Shown here piece by piece: positions 32,804-40,701 of a DNA stretch of 40,701 nucleotides. This DNA is from Bacillota bacterium (GTDB lineage: Bacteria > Bacillota > Clostridia > Lachnospirales > Lachnospiraceae), in contig JAEYJO010000060.1 of the NCBI GenBank assembly GCA_023408815.1, positions 1-40,701 of the forward strand, read 5' to 3'. Each line of letters opens with the position of its first letter. The stretch's first letter is position 1. Under the pieces are notes generated by a model. That model was given only the letters and a program-made list of their open reading frames with translations. It did no database searches and had not been told where the DNA came from. The translations under genes were made by a program, and so were the position numbers.

Positions 32804-33856
32804 CTAGTTCGGCATTTTATCCGGTACATTAAGGTAAACATCTTCTTTTAAATGAAATCCGCTATTAATAATGACCTCATTTATATTATCAATATTTACG
32901 CTAATCGGCTCCAGAACAACATAAGGGATATCATAAGTACCGTCATTTATTTTTTTAACATCACTTCCCAGATCTCCTCCATTTGCAAGGATGATCGCAT
33001 ATTCAGCCGCCGCCTGCGCCAACTTTTCCACCGGCTTGTATACGGTCATCACCTGAGTCCCTTCCACGATTCTCTGACATGCTTCCAGCTCGGCATCCTG
33101 CCCTACCACAGCAATTTTTCCCGCCAGACGCTTTTCCGCAAGGGCATGGACCACCGAAGTAGCCAGACTGTCATTTCCGCACATAATACCCCCGGCCTTG
33201 TTTACCATCGACGAATTTTCATATATGTAATTCCCGGCGATCTCCGGTTTCCAGCCGTCCGCATTGATGCCGCCTATAACATCGATATTATTTTGGTTCA
33301 TAACTTTCATGAAGCCATTTCTTACAAGTTCCACATTATTATCCGTAACAGGTCCCTGCAGCATGATTACCTCATCCGTTTTTAATCCACTGTCGACAAG
33401 AGCCTCCGCCATCATTGTTCCTACCGCTTCATTATCAAAGGATATATACAAATCCGCATCCGCATCTTTAATAATCCTATCATAACATATGATCTTAATC
33501 CCTTGCACTTTTGCCTTTTGAACGACATCCTTCAAACGGCTTCCGTCTATGCCGATGATAACGATAACATCCATTTGCTTATTAATAAAATACTCGATTT
33601 GTTTTATCTGTTCCTCCACTTCACCATTCGCATTCTGCACATTTACCTCAGCACCATATTCTTTTGCCGTAGATACGAACACATCCCTGTCCCTCTGCCA
33701 GCGCTCTATAACAAACGAATCGAAGCACATTCCTATCTGGATTTTATCTTGTCCTGTTTCCACTTTTCCGGTATTCTCTGTCTGTGTGTTTCCACAGCCT
33801 GCCACTAATGCAGACAAGAGACAAAATATGACTGTCAGACGCTTTCCCTTTTTCAT
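32804..33856 (-). CDS. Second sugar-binding lipoprotein (XylF/RbsB type)
   Basis: A 350-aa lipoprotein with lipobox ALVAGC (Cys 21) and a Peripla_BP_4 fold (about 38-335): IQIGMCFDSFVIERWQRD, VIIGIDGSRL, ICYDRIIKDADADLYISFDN and MCGNDSLATSVVHALAE. It is clearly related to the ChvE-type protein at 31435 but diverged. ATG 33856 lies 4 nt after the response regulator stop, with AGGAGGG inside that gene's end, so it belongs to the sensor operon and not to the transporter. It may offer a second ligand to the same permease or feed the sensor. Confidence 0.9.
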   Translation of the reverse strand: MKKGKRLTVIFCLLSALVAGCGNTQTENTGKVETGQDKIQIGMCFDSFVIERWQRDRDVFVSTAKEYGAEVNVQNANGEVEEQIKQIEYFINKQMDVIVIIGIDGSRLKDVVQKAKVQGIKIICYDRIIKDADADLYISFDNEAVGTMMAEALVDSGLKTDEVIMLQGPVTDNNVELVRNGFMKVMNQNNIDVIGGINADGWKPEIAGNYIYENSSMVNKAGGIMCGNDSLATSVVHALAEKRLAGKIAVVGQDAELEACQRIVEGTQVMTVYKPVEKLAQAAAEYAIILANGGDLGSDVKKINDGTYDIPYVVLEPISVNIDNINEVIINSGFHLKEDVYLNVPDKMPN

Positions 33857-33860
33857 ATTC

Positions 33861-35453
33861 TCAAATTCCCTCCTTGTACTCCGTAGGGGTCACACCGACA
33901 TTCTTTTTGAATGAACGGCTGAAATAATTAGGATCCTGATAACCTACCATTACACATATTTCTTTCATTGTATAATTTGTGTCTTTTAAAAGCTCTTTCG
34001 CCTTATCTATTCTGACATTCGTTAAATATTCGATAAAATTCTGTCCCGTCTCTTCTTTGAAAATCTTACTGAAGTAATAAGGGCTTATATTTACCTTTCT
34101 GGAAATATCATCCAGCGATACGTCCTTATTATAGCGCCCGGCAATATATTCTTTCGCCTCTTCCACCACATTGCTGGACTTTTCCTCTCTTTTAGTCGCC
34201 ACATTGCGGCAGGCCCCTGTCATCTTCTCTACAAACCATTCCTTAAGCTTTTCTATTCCCTGCAGTTCCATAACAATTGGCAAATAGTCCGTTCTTGCGC
34301 AGAACTGGTATGTCATTCCTCCGTTTTCGTATGCCAGGTGTTCCGCCCATAAGACAAACTCCAAAGTTTTCAGACGAATATCCATAACACTGGTCGGATA
34401 GGTTTCTCCCATCCAATCGAAGTATCTGCCTGAATGAGAAAGCGTAGCATTAATATCCCCCTTTAAAATCGACTCGAACAACTCCTTTTCCAAATCGATA
34501 GGATAATTATCCTCATATTCACATCCAAGCGGAAGGTCCTCTGCATGAGCAACGCTTCCTGTCGTATTAATCAGCGCATTCAAAGACTCATTATAGGATT
34601 CCTGCTGATCATTAAGACTTTTTACTGAGCCGATACCGATACGAAAGTTAACATCGATTCTTTTTCGCATCTTTCGAACCAGCTGCCTCGCTTTTTCGAT
34701 CAACTCAATTCTCTCATTATAATCCATTTTCGAAGAGCCATACGGAACGAGCACCGGTATCTTATTCGCCATGATTCCTCCGACGATTCCCGGAAAGTAC
34801 TCCTTAATAAGCTCCCTTACCTCCCTGTAATGGCTTTGAAGACGCATTCCGGCTCCCACTGCATTGGTCATATAATTTCCCCTCTGCTCTTCCCCGCACA
34901 CTACTCCTATCATGTATCCATACTCTTCATTTATTCCCAGAAGACTCTTATAATTTTCCACATCTTCCTTGAAATATTCCTGAAGCAATATATTATATAT
35001 TAGTCCGTTTTCAATGATAGGAACCACTGTTTCCAGCTTTTCCTTTACCATTAAATCGTTGCTCCTCTTAGCCCGCTCATCATCGATCTGCATCATGGCC
35101 TTTTTCAAGACCTGTGTTATCTTCTCTCTATTCATGGGCTTTGTAAGGTATTCCATTACGCCTAGATTAATCGCTTCTTTCGCATAGTCAAACTTATCGT
35201 ACGCGGACATTATAATAAAAATAACGTTAGAATTCGTTTTTCTTATTTCTTTCATGGCTTCTATGCCGCTGATACCAGGCATGTGGATATCCATAATGGC
35301 AATATCCGGACGCAAATGCTCCGCAAGCTCTATGACATTCCGCCCGGTTTTGGCATACTCCACCATGCACTCGTCGCCAAACTCTTTTTCAATAACAAAT
35401 TTCAAAGAATCGATTACGATACCCTCATCATCCGCAAGCATTATCTTATACAT
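33861..35453 (-). CDS. Response regulator with AraC-type output domain (YesN type)
   Basis: A 530-aa two-component regulator. The receiver (1-120) has D8/D9, phosphoacceptor D55 in IMDIHMP and K in YLTKPM. A long middle region (about 150-420) resembles the poorly understood central segment of YesN regulators. The C-terminal AraC helix-turn-helix pair (about 430-530) contains YYFSKIFKEETGQNF and MVGYQDPNYFSRSFKK. ATG 35453 with AGAGG seven bases before it overlaps the kinase stop by 8 nt, so the two are translationally coupled. Its likely target is the chvE-mmsAB promoter. Confidence 0.92.
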   Translation of the reverse strand: MYKIMLADDEGIVIDSLKFVIEKEFGDECMVEYAKTGRNVIELAEHLRPDIAIMDIHMPGISGIEAMKEIRKTNSNVIFIIMSAYDKFDYAKEAINLGVMEYLTKPMNREKITQVLKKAMMQIDDERAKRSNDLMVKEKLETVVPIIENGLIYNILLQEYFKEDVENYKSLLGINEEYGYMIGVVCGEEQRGNYMTNAVGAGMRLQSHYREVRELIKEYFPGIVGGIMANKIPVLVPYGSSKMDYNERIELIEKARQLVRKMRKRIDVNFRIGIGSVKSLNDQQESYNESLNALINTTGSVAHAEDLPLGCEYEDNYPIDLEKELFESILKGDINATLSHSGRYFDWMGETYPTSVMDIRLKTLEFVLWAEHLAYENGGMTYQFCARTDYLPIVMELQGIEKLKEWFVEKMTGACRNVATKREEKSSNVVEEAKEYIAGRYNKDVSLDDISRKVNISPYYFSKIFKEETGQNFIEYLTNVRIDKAKELLKDTNYTMKEICVMVGYQDPNYFSRSFKKNVGVTPTEYKEGI

Positions 35454-36960
35454 CTTCATACCTCTTTTCTTGAACGGGAAGATATATCCTGACCTCTGTT
35501 CCCTTATTCTCACCTTCGCTTACTATTTCCAATACGTCTTCGCTTTCCAAGAATAACTTTAACCTGCTGATTACATTATCCAGGCCTATTCCATTTGAAT
35601 TTCCTGAAATGTCTTCAGATTTCAGATTACCGTTCAGTATTTTTTCTATTTTCTCTTTCTTTATCCCAATTCCATTATCGCGAACACTGATACATACATT
35701 ATCTTCTATTTCATATACCGACAAGATGATTTTTCCTTCCCATCCAATATCTCTGATTCCATAATTTATACTGTTTTCAACTATGGGCTGCAAGATCATG
35801 CTGGGAACCTGAATATTATTGAATCTTTCATCAACATTTTTCTCAAAATGGATCTCCCCCGAAAAACGCACATTTAAAATATATATATAACTATCTATTA
35901 AGCTTATTTCATCCCCCAGAGTTACGATTTCATTGTTCTTCATATTATATCTGAAGAATTCCGCCATGTTCTGTACATACTCATAGGTCCTGTCCGCTCT
36001 CTCCATCATCGCCAGCTGTGCGCCCGCATTTAACGTATTAAATAAGAAATGGGGATTGATCTGAGCTTGCAGGTATTTCAACTGTGCATCCTTTAAATGA
36101 GTTTCCATCATTAATTCTTTTTCTTTCATGGCACGTTCTTTTTCCATGCTCGTCTTTATTCTGGCTATATATGCCCGTATATTAACGATCATTTTATTAA
36201 ACGCCTTCGTCACTACCCCTATTTCATCACGGGACTGCACTTCGAGAAGATCCAAATCAAAATTTCCTTTTGCAACTTCACTGGCAGCTACCGATAATGC
36301 CTTAAGAGGATTCGTGATGGTCCTCGTTAAAACTATCGTTAACACTATATTACATATAACTACACAGATCAGTATGCCATTGCTGACTAACTCCAAGGAC
36401 TTAAAGGAAATGGACAATGCCTCATACGTCAGCGAGTTATTCTTGAACTGTTCATTATTCAGACTATATATGTACGTACTTATGTACTCATATAGCTCGC
36501 TCGCATTCTCATAGCGAACTTTATATTTTTCAACATTCCGCCCGCGCTTCGCCTCTACCGTCTGATTGGTCAGTTCCAGATAGTTGTCGGACATATAACG
36601 TATATTTCTCTCCATAAGAAGCAGCTGATCGTTACTGATGCTATCATTCAGCTCTAACATCATCGATTGATAGTTCTGTTCACTTCTATAATAGTCCTCC
36701 ATAGAATCCGACGACTTCGTATTCAGATAAGTGGTCATACTCGTCTGTACATTCGTTAACGCATCATTTAGCTCATTCAGCTTGACATTCCCCTGATATA
36801 CCACGTCCAATTTATTTACCATGCTGTTAATATTGAGATACATAAATAAATTAACGATAAAAATAATAACGCTGCTGGTTACCAGAGTCAGTGCTATCTT
36901 AGTCTGCAAAGACATATCACGGATACTTTTTCTATTTTTGTTTAAAAGTTTCTCACTCAT
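35446..36960 (-). CDS. LytS/YesM-type sensor histidine kinase
   Basis: A 504-aa membrane kinase. TM1 (22-44) and TM2 (190-213) flank an extracytoplasmic helical domain of about 145 residues. A HAMP domain (about 213-265) and a His_kinase domain follow with phosphoacceptor H304 in INPHFLFNTLN, then an HATPase_c domain with VENSINYG and DNGIGI. ATG 36960 overlaps the upstream binding-protein gene by 8 nt; an alternative start 18 nt upstream is possible. The sensor is small and helical, so it probably reads the sugar through the neighbouring membrane-anchored binding protein, as in the XylFII-LytS arrangement. Confidence 0.92.
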   Translation of the reverse strand: MSEKLLNKNRKSIRDMSLQTKIALTLVTSSVIIFIVNLFMYLNINSMVNKLDVVYQGNVKLNELNDALTNVQTSMTTYLNTKSSDSMEDYYRSEQNYQSMMLELNDSISNDQLLLMERNIRYMSDNYLELTNQTVEAKRGRNVEKYKVRYENASELYEYISTYIYSLNNEQFKNNSLTYEALSISFKSLELVSNGILICVVICNIVLTIVLTRTITNPLKALSVAASEVAKGNFDLDLLEVQSRDEIGVVTKAFNKMIVNIRAYIARIKTSMEKERAMKEKELMMETHLKDAQLKYLQAQINPHFLFNTLNAGAQLAMMERADRTYEYVQNMAEFFRYNMKNNEIVTLGDEISLIDSYIYILNVRFSGEIHFEKNVDERFNNIQVPSMILQPIVENSINYGIRDIGWEGKIILSVYEIEDNVCISVRDNGIGIKKEKIEKILNGNLKSEDISGNSNGIGLDNVISRLKLFLESEDVLEIVSEGENKGTEVRIYLPVQEKRYEDV

Positions 36961-37981
36961 CGTTCTTGCCATCTCCAATATAACTTACAACATTATCCGA
37001 GTTGATCACGGTAACATCTACTGAAAAATATTCGCTGACATTACCAAGCTCATAAAATTCGTTCAAAGCTTCTACACAAAGTCTCCCCATCTGGCTCGTA
37101 TCTATAGAAATCGTTGAATATATTACGTTTCGTTCTATTGCCTGCAGGATAGACGGAGCATCATAATATCCAATGATATCTATACTTCCTACTTTATTAT
37201 AATCGACCACAGCCTGATAAACACAGGCAGTACTCAGTTCATCCAGGCAGATGATAATATCCGGCAGCACCTCCGAACTCATAAAAATGTCCCGAATGGA
37301 TTCTTCGGCTGAAAATGTATTTTCATTATCGACCATTTTCATCTCAAGGTGTGCGCCGCCGCCTTTTGGCATTTCGTTTATGGCGGTTTCCTGAATACCC
37401 GAAAACAACACATTTTGACTCGTACCATCGGAACTTCCGCTCATCAATATAAGGACATTCTTCTCCTCTTGGCCGCATAGCTCTATTACTTGCCTTCCGT
37501 ATTCCCGCCCGAGGTTATAACTTCCAACACCGACAAAGCTCTGCCGTTCTCCGCTCGTATTATCTCCTAATACCGTAACTACCGGAATCTGCTGATTGAC
37601 GGCCTCATTTATTAGTTCTGTTATCTTTGCGCTTTCGTCTGCCTCTACGATAATTCCGTCTACTTGCGAATTAATCGCAACTTTCATTAATTCTTCCCGG
37701 GAATATTCTTCCGACAAATTATTGCCAAGCATCTCTACATAGACATTGGTTTCCTGCCCGTCTTCTTTCGCTCCATCATAGACAGTTTTCCAGAATTCCG
37801 AGGTTCTGTCGTTAACAATCATGACGTAATATTTTTCGTATGCTTCACGTTCTTCGTAATCCAGTACTTTAGTTATTTTTCCGGTTTGTATTTTGAAAAA
37901 AGCAAGGCTTCCTATTATAGCCAGAATCACAAATAATATTATGCTGATACTAATAATAAAAACTTTTCTATTTTCTTCCAT
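36953..37981 (-). CDS. Membrane-anchored sugar-binding sensor protein (XylFII-like)
   Basis: 342 aa with one uncleaved N-terminal membrane helix (about 9-30, ISISIILFVILAIIGSLAFF) and no lipobox. An extracytoplasmic Peripla_BP_4 domain follows (about 48-335; IVNDRTSEFWKTVYDGAKED, VVTVLGDNTSGERQSFVGV, IIICLDELSTACV). First gene of the sensor operon, coupled to the histidine kinase. In known three-component systems such a protein binds the sugar and contacts the kinase sensor. ATG 37981 has AGG at 7 nt; the open frame reaches a TTG at 38047 that lies inside a dyad and is unlikely as a start. Confidence 0.88.
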   Translation of the reverse strand: MEENRKVFIISISIILFVILAIIGSLAFFKIQTGKITKVLDYEEREAYEKYYVMIVNDRTSEFWKTVYDGAKEDGQETNVYVEMLGNNLSEEYSREELMKVAINSQVDGIIVEADESAKITELINEAVNQQIPVVTVLGDNTSGERQSFVGVGSYNLGREYGRQVIELCGQEEKNVLILMSGSSDGTSQNVLFSGIQETAINEMPKGGGAHLEMKMVDNENTFSAEESIRDIFMSSEVLPDIIICLDELSTACVYQAVVDYNKVGSIDIIGYYDAPSILQAIERNVIYSTISIDTSQMGRLCVEALNEFYELGNVSEYFSVDVTVINSDNVVSYIGDGKNDE

Positions 37982-38404
37982 CTCAATACCTATCTGCGCG
38001 TTGCGGCGCGCACTGAAATCAATAGTTGAATACGTATTTTTATTCAACCTTATATTTCATGTCCATTTTAGCGGACTCAAAATTTTACTCGATATTTTAA
38101 TATTGCAATAGTTCTTTTTTCATTTTAAGCATGTAAATTTAATAACGTCAATATTTTTTAATATTAACATAAAATTGGTAAAATATCTGACTAATATTTC
38201 ATAGGATAAGAATATTTTCTAGCGTTAATAAATTAACGGGATTGACACTTTTTTATCAGTATGTTTTTTTTTAAATACTTTAGAAAAACTTGCTTAAAAA
38301 GTGTTTCCAGAACAAAAAAAATCTGTTACATTCATAGTATAATTGGGGAATTAGGGTTATACAATACTATAATTTTACTTTATTCTACACAGGAGGTTTT
38401 ATAT
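37982..38404. promoter_or_regulatory. Divergent regulatory region
   Basis: About 420 nt without a gene. On the sensor side there is a hairpin TGCGCG/CGCGCA (37995-38000/38007-38012) in the leader and a perfect 8-bp dyad GTTGAATA/TATTCAAC (38025-38032/38041-38048), a candidate operator. On the plus side the stretch is AT-rich with TATAAT near 38337 and ATAATT-like boxes before the DUF1905-type gene. Confidence 0.5.
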
Positions 38405-39079
38405 ATGAGGTATTTCTTTAACGGCAAGATTGAAAAGCTGGAGGATATTTATTGTATCCGCATTCCTTTTAACATTTGGGAGGTGTGCCAGCAGAGAGGT
38501 TTCATTCATGCGGACATTACCTTAAACAACAAAGTGATAGAATGTGAACTTCTTCCCGAAGAAAAAGGCAGTTACAAAATTTACTTGAATGAGGAAGATG
38601 TATCTCATGTTGATATTACTAAAGTTTACAAAATATTACTGCATATAAGCAACAGCTTAATTGAAATAGGCAAAGAAAGTCCTTACACTCCGGAACATCC
38701 AATTCGCACGATCAACAGTATGAACATTCTTATCCAGCCTGATGACGGCCTCTGCGGACAGACCTGCGTGGCGATGTTAGCAGGCGTTACTATTGCTGAA
38801 GTTATAAGCGACATGGGCTTTCGCGAGTGGCAGGCTACCATAGGCAGAGTTATTCCCGCCCTTAACTATTATGGGCTCGGCCACACCGGCACTCTCATTT
38901 ACCCGGGCGGCGGAAAAGAAGTTATCTTCCCCAAATGCTGTATCATCATCGAACGCATGGGAAGATTCGGTCACTATCTCGTACATTACGATGGTAAATT
39001 CTATGATCCCAGCTTAGGCATTATGGAATATTATGATACCAGTAAGCTGCTGGGATATTTAGAAGTAACTTGCGCCTGA
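38405..39079 (+). CDS. DUF1905-like domain fused to a C39/papain-like cysteine-peptidase domain
   Basis: 224 aa from ATG 38405 (CAGGAGG upstream; the longer frame to 38261 lacks a site). Residues 1-90 have the small beta-barrel pattern of DUF1905 (FNGKIEKLEDIYCIRIPF, ADITLNNKVIECELLP). Residues 105-205 resemble C39-type bacteriocin-processing peptidases: C117 in DDGLCGQTCVAMLAG as nucleophile, H190 in GHYLVHYDGKFYDP as base and D201 as the third residue. No signal peptide, so it acts in the cytoplasm. No bacteriocin precursor or export ATPase is nearby. The role is unknown. The combination of the two domains is not one I know as characterised. Confidence 0.65.
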   Translation: MRYFFNGKIEKLEDIYCIRIPFNIWEVCQQRGFIHADITLNNKVIECELLPEEKGSYKIYLNEEDVSHVDITKVYKILLHISNSLIEIGKESPYTPEHPIRTINSMNILIQPDDGLCGQTCVAMLAGVTIAEVISDMGFREWQATIGRVIPALNYYGLGHTGTLIYPGGGKEVIFPKCCIIIERMGRFGHYLVHYDGKFYDPSLGIMEYYDTSKLLGYLEVTCA

Positions 39080-39093
39080 AGCATCAAAATTGT

Positions 39094-39122
39094 TTGACAG
39101 CGCTTTGAGAAAATATTATCAT
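39094..39122 (+). promoter_or_regulatory. Promoter of the superoxide reductase gene
   Basis: TTGACA (39094-39099), 17-nt spacer, TATCAT (39117-39122), giving a leader of about 60 nt before ATG 39192. Confidence 0.75.
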
Positions 39123-39191
39123 TAAGATATAAAACTACATGAAGAAGAATGTCTCTGAGAGCCATTTTTCTTATTTTAAGGAGGAAAAGGT

Positions 39192-39566
39192 ATGGATATG
39201 AAGTTTTTGAAGTGCAGTCATTGTGGAAATATCGTTTTATTTGTGGAGAGCAAGGGAACGAACGTAATGTGCTGCGGAGATAACATGAAGGAGCTCGTAG
39301 CTAACACTACTGATGCAGCGCAGGAAAAGCATGTTCCCGTATATTCCGTAGAAGGAACAACGGTAAACGTTTCCGTTGGTTCTGTTCCTCATCCGATGTT
39401 AGAAGAGCATTACATTCAGTGGGTTGTCCTTCAGACGACGCAGGGTCACCAGCTCAAATACTTAACCCCCGGCACAGAGCCGAAGGTAAGCTTCTCCATT
39501 ACCGAAGACGAGGAAGTGGAAGCTGTATATGAATACTGCAACTTGCACGGCCTTTGGAAGATATAA
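39192..39566 (+). CDS. dfx: Desulfoferrodoxin (superoxide reductase)
   Basis: A 124-aa cytoplasmic superoxide reductase with two iron centres. The desulforedoxin-like N-terminus carries C8, C11, C27 and C28 (CSHC, CC). The catalytic centre is H47, H67, H73, C116 and H119, with E45-K46 in front of H47. It reduces superoxide to hydrogen peroxide, the usual defence of strict anaerobes. ATG 39192 has AAGGAGG upstream, and the promoter at 39094 serves it alone. Every ligand is intact; confident call. Confidence 0.96.
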   Translation: MDMKFLKCSHCGNIVLFVESKGTNVMCCGDNMKELVANTTDAAQEKHVPVYSVEGTTVNVSVGSVPHPMLEEHYIQWVVLQTTQGHQLKYLTPGTEPKVSFSITEDEEVEAVYEYCNLHGLWKI

Positions 39567-39670
39567 AAATATAGCCCTATAAGAAGAACTATGAGAGTCA
39601 TTCTCTTTTCAGGCTGAGCCGGAAAGGAATGGCTCCTTTCTTTCTTCTTCCCCTTACTCCGGCTGCATCG

Positions 39671-40426
39671 TCAAGACCTCGATATCCCTATCACACATAT
39701 AATCGACGAATCCGGAGATACGTTCACCGCAGCTTCCTGCACTGTATCGAAGCCCTCGCCTTTCCCGCATTTCCCCTTACGGACATAAACGTTCCTGCCA
39801 TCTTTTACATAAGAGTTGTGTATAAAATACTTTTTATCGGCATCCTTCGTAATACAGACTGTATGAACTTCTTTCATTATATTCTTTCTGTCATTGTAGA
39901 CAGTTGCGATAACAGTATCACTATTTTCTCCCAGGCTGTTAATTACAGCCTTGTCTTTACTGTATGTTATGGAAACGTCATATCCCCTGTTTTCAAAATA
40001 ATCGAATATAGCGGTAGGAGAGACGCCGAAGTCTCCGTTCAGTGCAGCACCATCGGCTTCGTAATGACTGATCAGATTTACCATCGTCCGTCCGGAGACC
40101 TTTTCTTCTAACGCCAGAAGGGCATTGTATGTCGCAATAATTTCACAGCCGGAATATTGCATGTTATGTCTTTTCCAAGAGCCAAACTGCACATCCTTCC
40201 ATTCATGTTGATTCTCAACGTAGTTATCCGGCTCCAATATTTTACATTCCGGATTGCATAGAGTGGCTCGGTTGACTTTTTCGTTGCTCTTGATTCTTTT
40301 GGAAGGAACAGAGCTTCGTCTGCGTAAAAACTCATATGTCTTTAACACGGTTTCGTTTTTTATTCTCTGAGGTATAAATGCTCTTATAAATTCTACTATA
40401 TTCTTAAATATCCCTTCCATACTCAT
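39671..40426 (-). CDS. C39/papain-like cysteine-peptidase-like protein
   Basis: 251 aa from ATG 40426 (GGGAGGG six bases upstream; an ATG at 40471 has no site). The N-terminal 85 residues are basic and partly helical (VEFIRAFIPQRIKN could lie on the membrane). The rest has the C39-like order: C94 in YSGCEIIATYNALL, H188 in EVHTVCITKD and N204 in FIHNSY. It is distant from the DUF1905-fused protein on the other side of dfx but shares the catalytic scheme. Upstream it has the CATCGTTTGACAAGG element also found before the ANT-GNAT gene. Substrate unknown. Confidence 0.6.
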   Translation of the reverse strand: MSMEGIFKNIVEFIRAFIPQRIKNETVLKTYEFLRRRSSVPSKRIKSNEKVNRATLCNPECKILEPDNYVENQHEWKDVQFGSWKRHNMQYSGCEIIATYNALLALEEKVSGRTMVNLISHYEADGAALNGDFGVSPTAIFDYFENRGYDVSITYSKDKAVINSLGENSDTVIATVYNDRKNIMKEVHTVCITKDADKKYFIHNSYVKDGRNVYVRKGKCGKGEGFDTVQEAAVNVSPDSSIICVIGISRS

Positions 40427-40489
40427 TCTATACCCTCCCGCTGCCTTCCCTTCTTTTATTAAAAATTCCATGATTCAAGGTGTGTAAGC

Positions 40490-40504
40490 CCTTGTCAAAC
40501 GATG
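40490..40504 (-). promoter_or_regulatory. Shared promoter/operator element (copy 2)
   Basis: CATCGTTTGACAAGG on the minus strand, identical to 26589-26603, about 65 nt upstream of the C39-like gene. It contains TTGACA. Here the second inverted arm is missing. Confidence 0.5.
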
Positions 40505-40579
40505 ATATCTTCATTGTATTGTAAAAGATCAAAAAAATCTACTTCCTGTTAAAATAAAAGAAGCAGATATGGATTTTGA

Positions 40580-40640
40580 TATGCTCCCTTCTAGGTAGAC
40601 AAGTGAAATAATAAAAGCTTGTCACTTAGAAGGGAGCATA
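40580..40640. repeat. Long inverted repeat at the left end of an insertion sequence
   Basis: TATGCTCCCTTCTA (40580-40593) plus GACAAG (40598-40603) pair with CTTGTC (40618-40623) and TAGAAGGGAGCATA (40627-40640). The right arm also holds the GGGAG ribosome site of the transposase gene, so an RNA hairpin would mask it. The outer IS boundary is probably just left of 40580. Confidence 0.65.
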
Positions 40641-40644
40641 TTTT

Positions 40645-40701
40645 ATGGGCAGAAAAGCAAAGTTTTCCTTTGAAGTCAAAATAGATATTGTTCAGAGGTG
40701 C
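40645..40701 (+). CDS. IS3-family-like transposase OrfA, N-terminus only (cut by window edge)
   Basis: Nineteen codons are visible (MGRKAKFSFEVKIDIVQRC), reading like the helix-turn-helix start of IS3/IS150-group OrfA proteins. GGGAG precedes the ATG. The remainder lies outside the window, so family and integrity cannot be confirmed. Confidence 0.6.
   Translation, partial: MGRKAKFSFEVKIDIVQRC

Noticed and set aside
32348..32851. Ala/Ser-rich plus-strand frame
   Set aside because: Antisense of the low-complexity linker of the ChvE-type lipoprotein and of the terminator behind the second binding protein.
38225..38340. Sigma-K promoter for the DUF1905-type gene (CATAGTATA near 38333)
   Set aside because: The upstream AC is 19 nt away instead of 16-17, and the region is too AT-rich for the match to mean much.
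1..40701. CRISPR array, prophage, rRNA operon or replication origin
   Set aside because: No regularly spaced direct repeats, no phage structural genes (the collagen-like motif alone is not enough), no rRNA sequence and no DnaA-box cluster were seen.

Overview
The window looks like a chromosome segment of an anaerobic, spore-forming, motile member of the Clostridia, most likely Lachnospiraceae-like. The reasons are a fairly low GC content with AGGAGG-type ribosome sites, superoxide reductase of the desulfoferrodoxin type, a class II GalT, a LytS/YesN-type sugar sensor beside a ChvE/Mms-type sugar ABC transporter, CarD, HelD and sigma-K-like promoters. The species cannot be named from sequence reading alone. 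Nearly all genes lie on the minus strand.

Layout. 1-120: the 5' end of a group II intron, sitting just behind the galT terminator. 193-4988: galactose module in transcription order SDR epimerase-like gene, AraC regulator, galK, galT. 5097-5573: stand-alone response regulator. 5922-8305: MFS transporter and an alpha/alpha-toroid (squalene-cyclase/prenyltransferase-like) protein. 8433-11525: a HelD-type helicase carrying a C-terminal domain that resembles the non-catalytic N-terminal domain of GH31 glycosidases. 11741-14391: a probable spore-surface island with two paralogous cupins, each behind a matching sigma-K-type promoter, a collagen-like (GXY) protein between them, and tRNA-Gly(GCC) plus a decayed copy of it. 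14537-15584: VanW-domain protein and tRNA-Gly(TCC).

15849-23655: a complete homologue of the uncharacterised E. coli yhf operon (yhfZ, yhfY, yhfU, yhfT, php, yhfS, yhfX, yhfW in transcription order), with three copies of one operator, TRTACA-N6-TGTAYA, one of them on the start site of a near-consensus yhfZ promoter. The cluster combines two PLP enzymes, a phosphotriesterase homologue, a phosphopentomutase homologue, a membrane protein and a ligand-sensing regulator, so it probably encodes an undescribed catabolic or salvage route. 23707-26496: CarD, then an ANT(6)-GNAT fusion with a lipoprotein. 26693-37981: chemoreceptor and a sugar uptake/sensing system (membrane-anchored binding protein, histidine kinase, AraC-type response regulator, second binding protein, terminator, then binding protein, dual ATPase, permease). 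38405-40426: two different C39/papain-like cysteine-peptidase-like proteins flanking a superoxide reductase. 40580-40701: left end of an IS3-like insertion sequence, cut by the window edge.

Most interesting: the yhf operon with its operator set, the HelD/GH31-like fusion, the duplicated cupin/tRNA-Gly unit with sigma-K promoters, and the ANT(6)-GNAT fusion. All homology statements come from reading the sequence and recalling the families; no database search was run.
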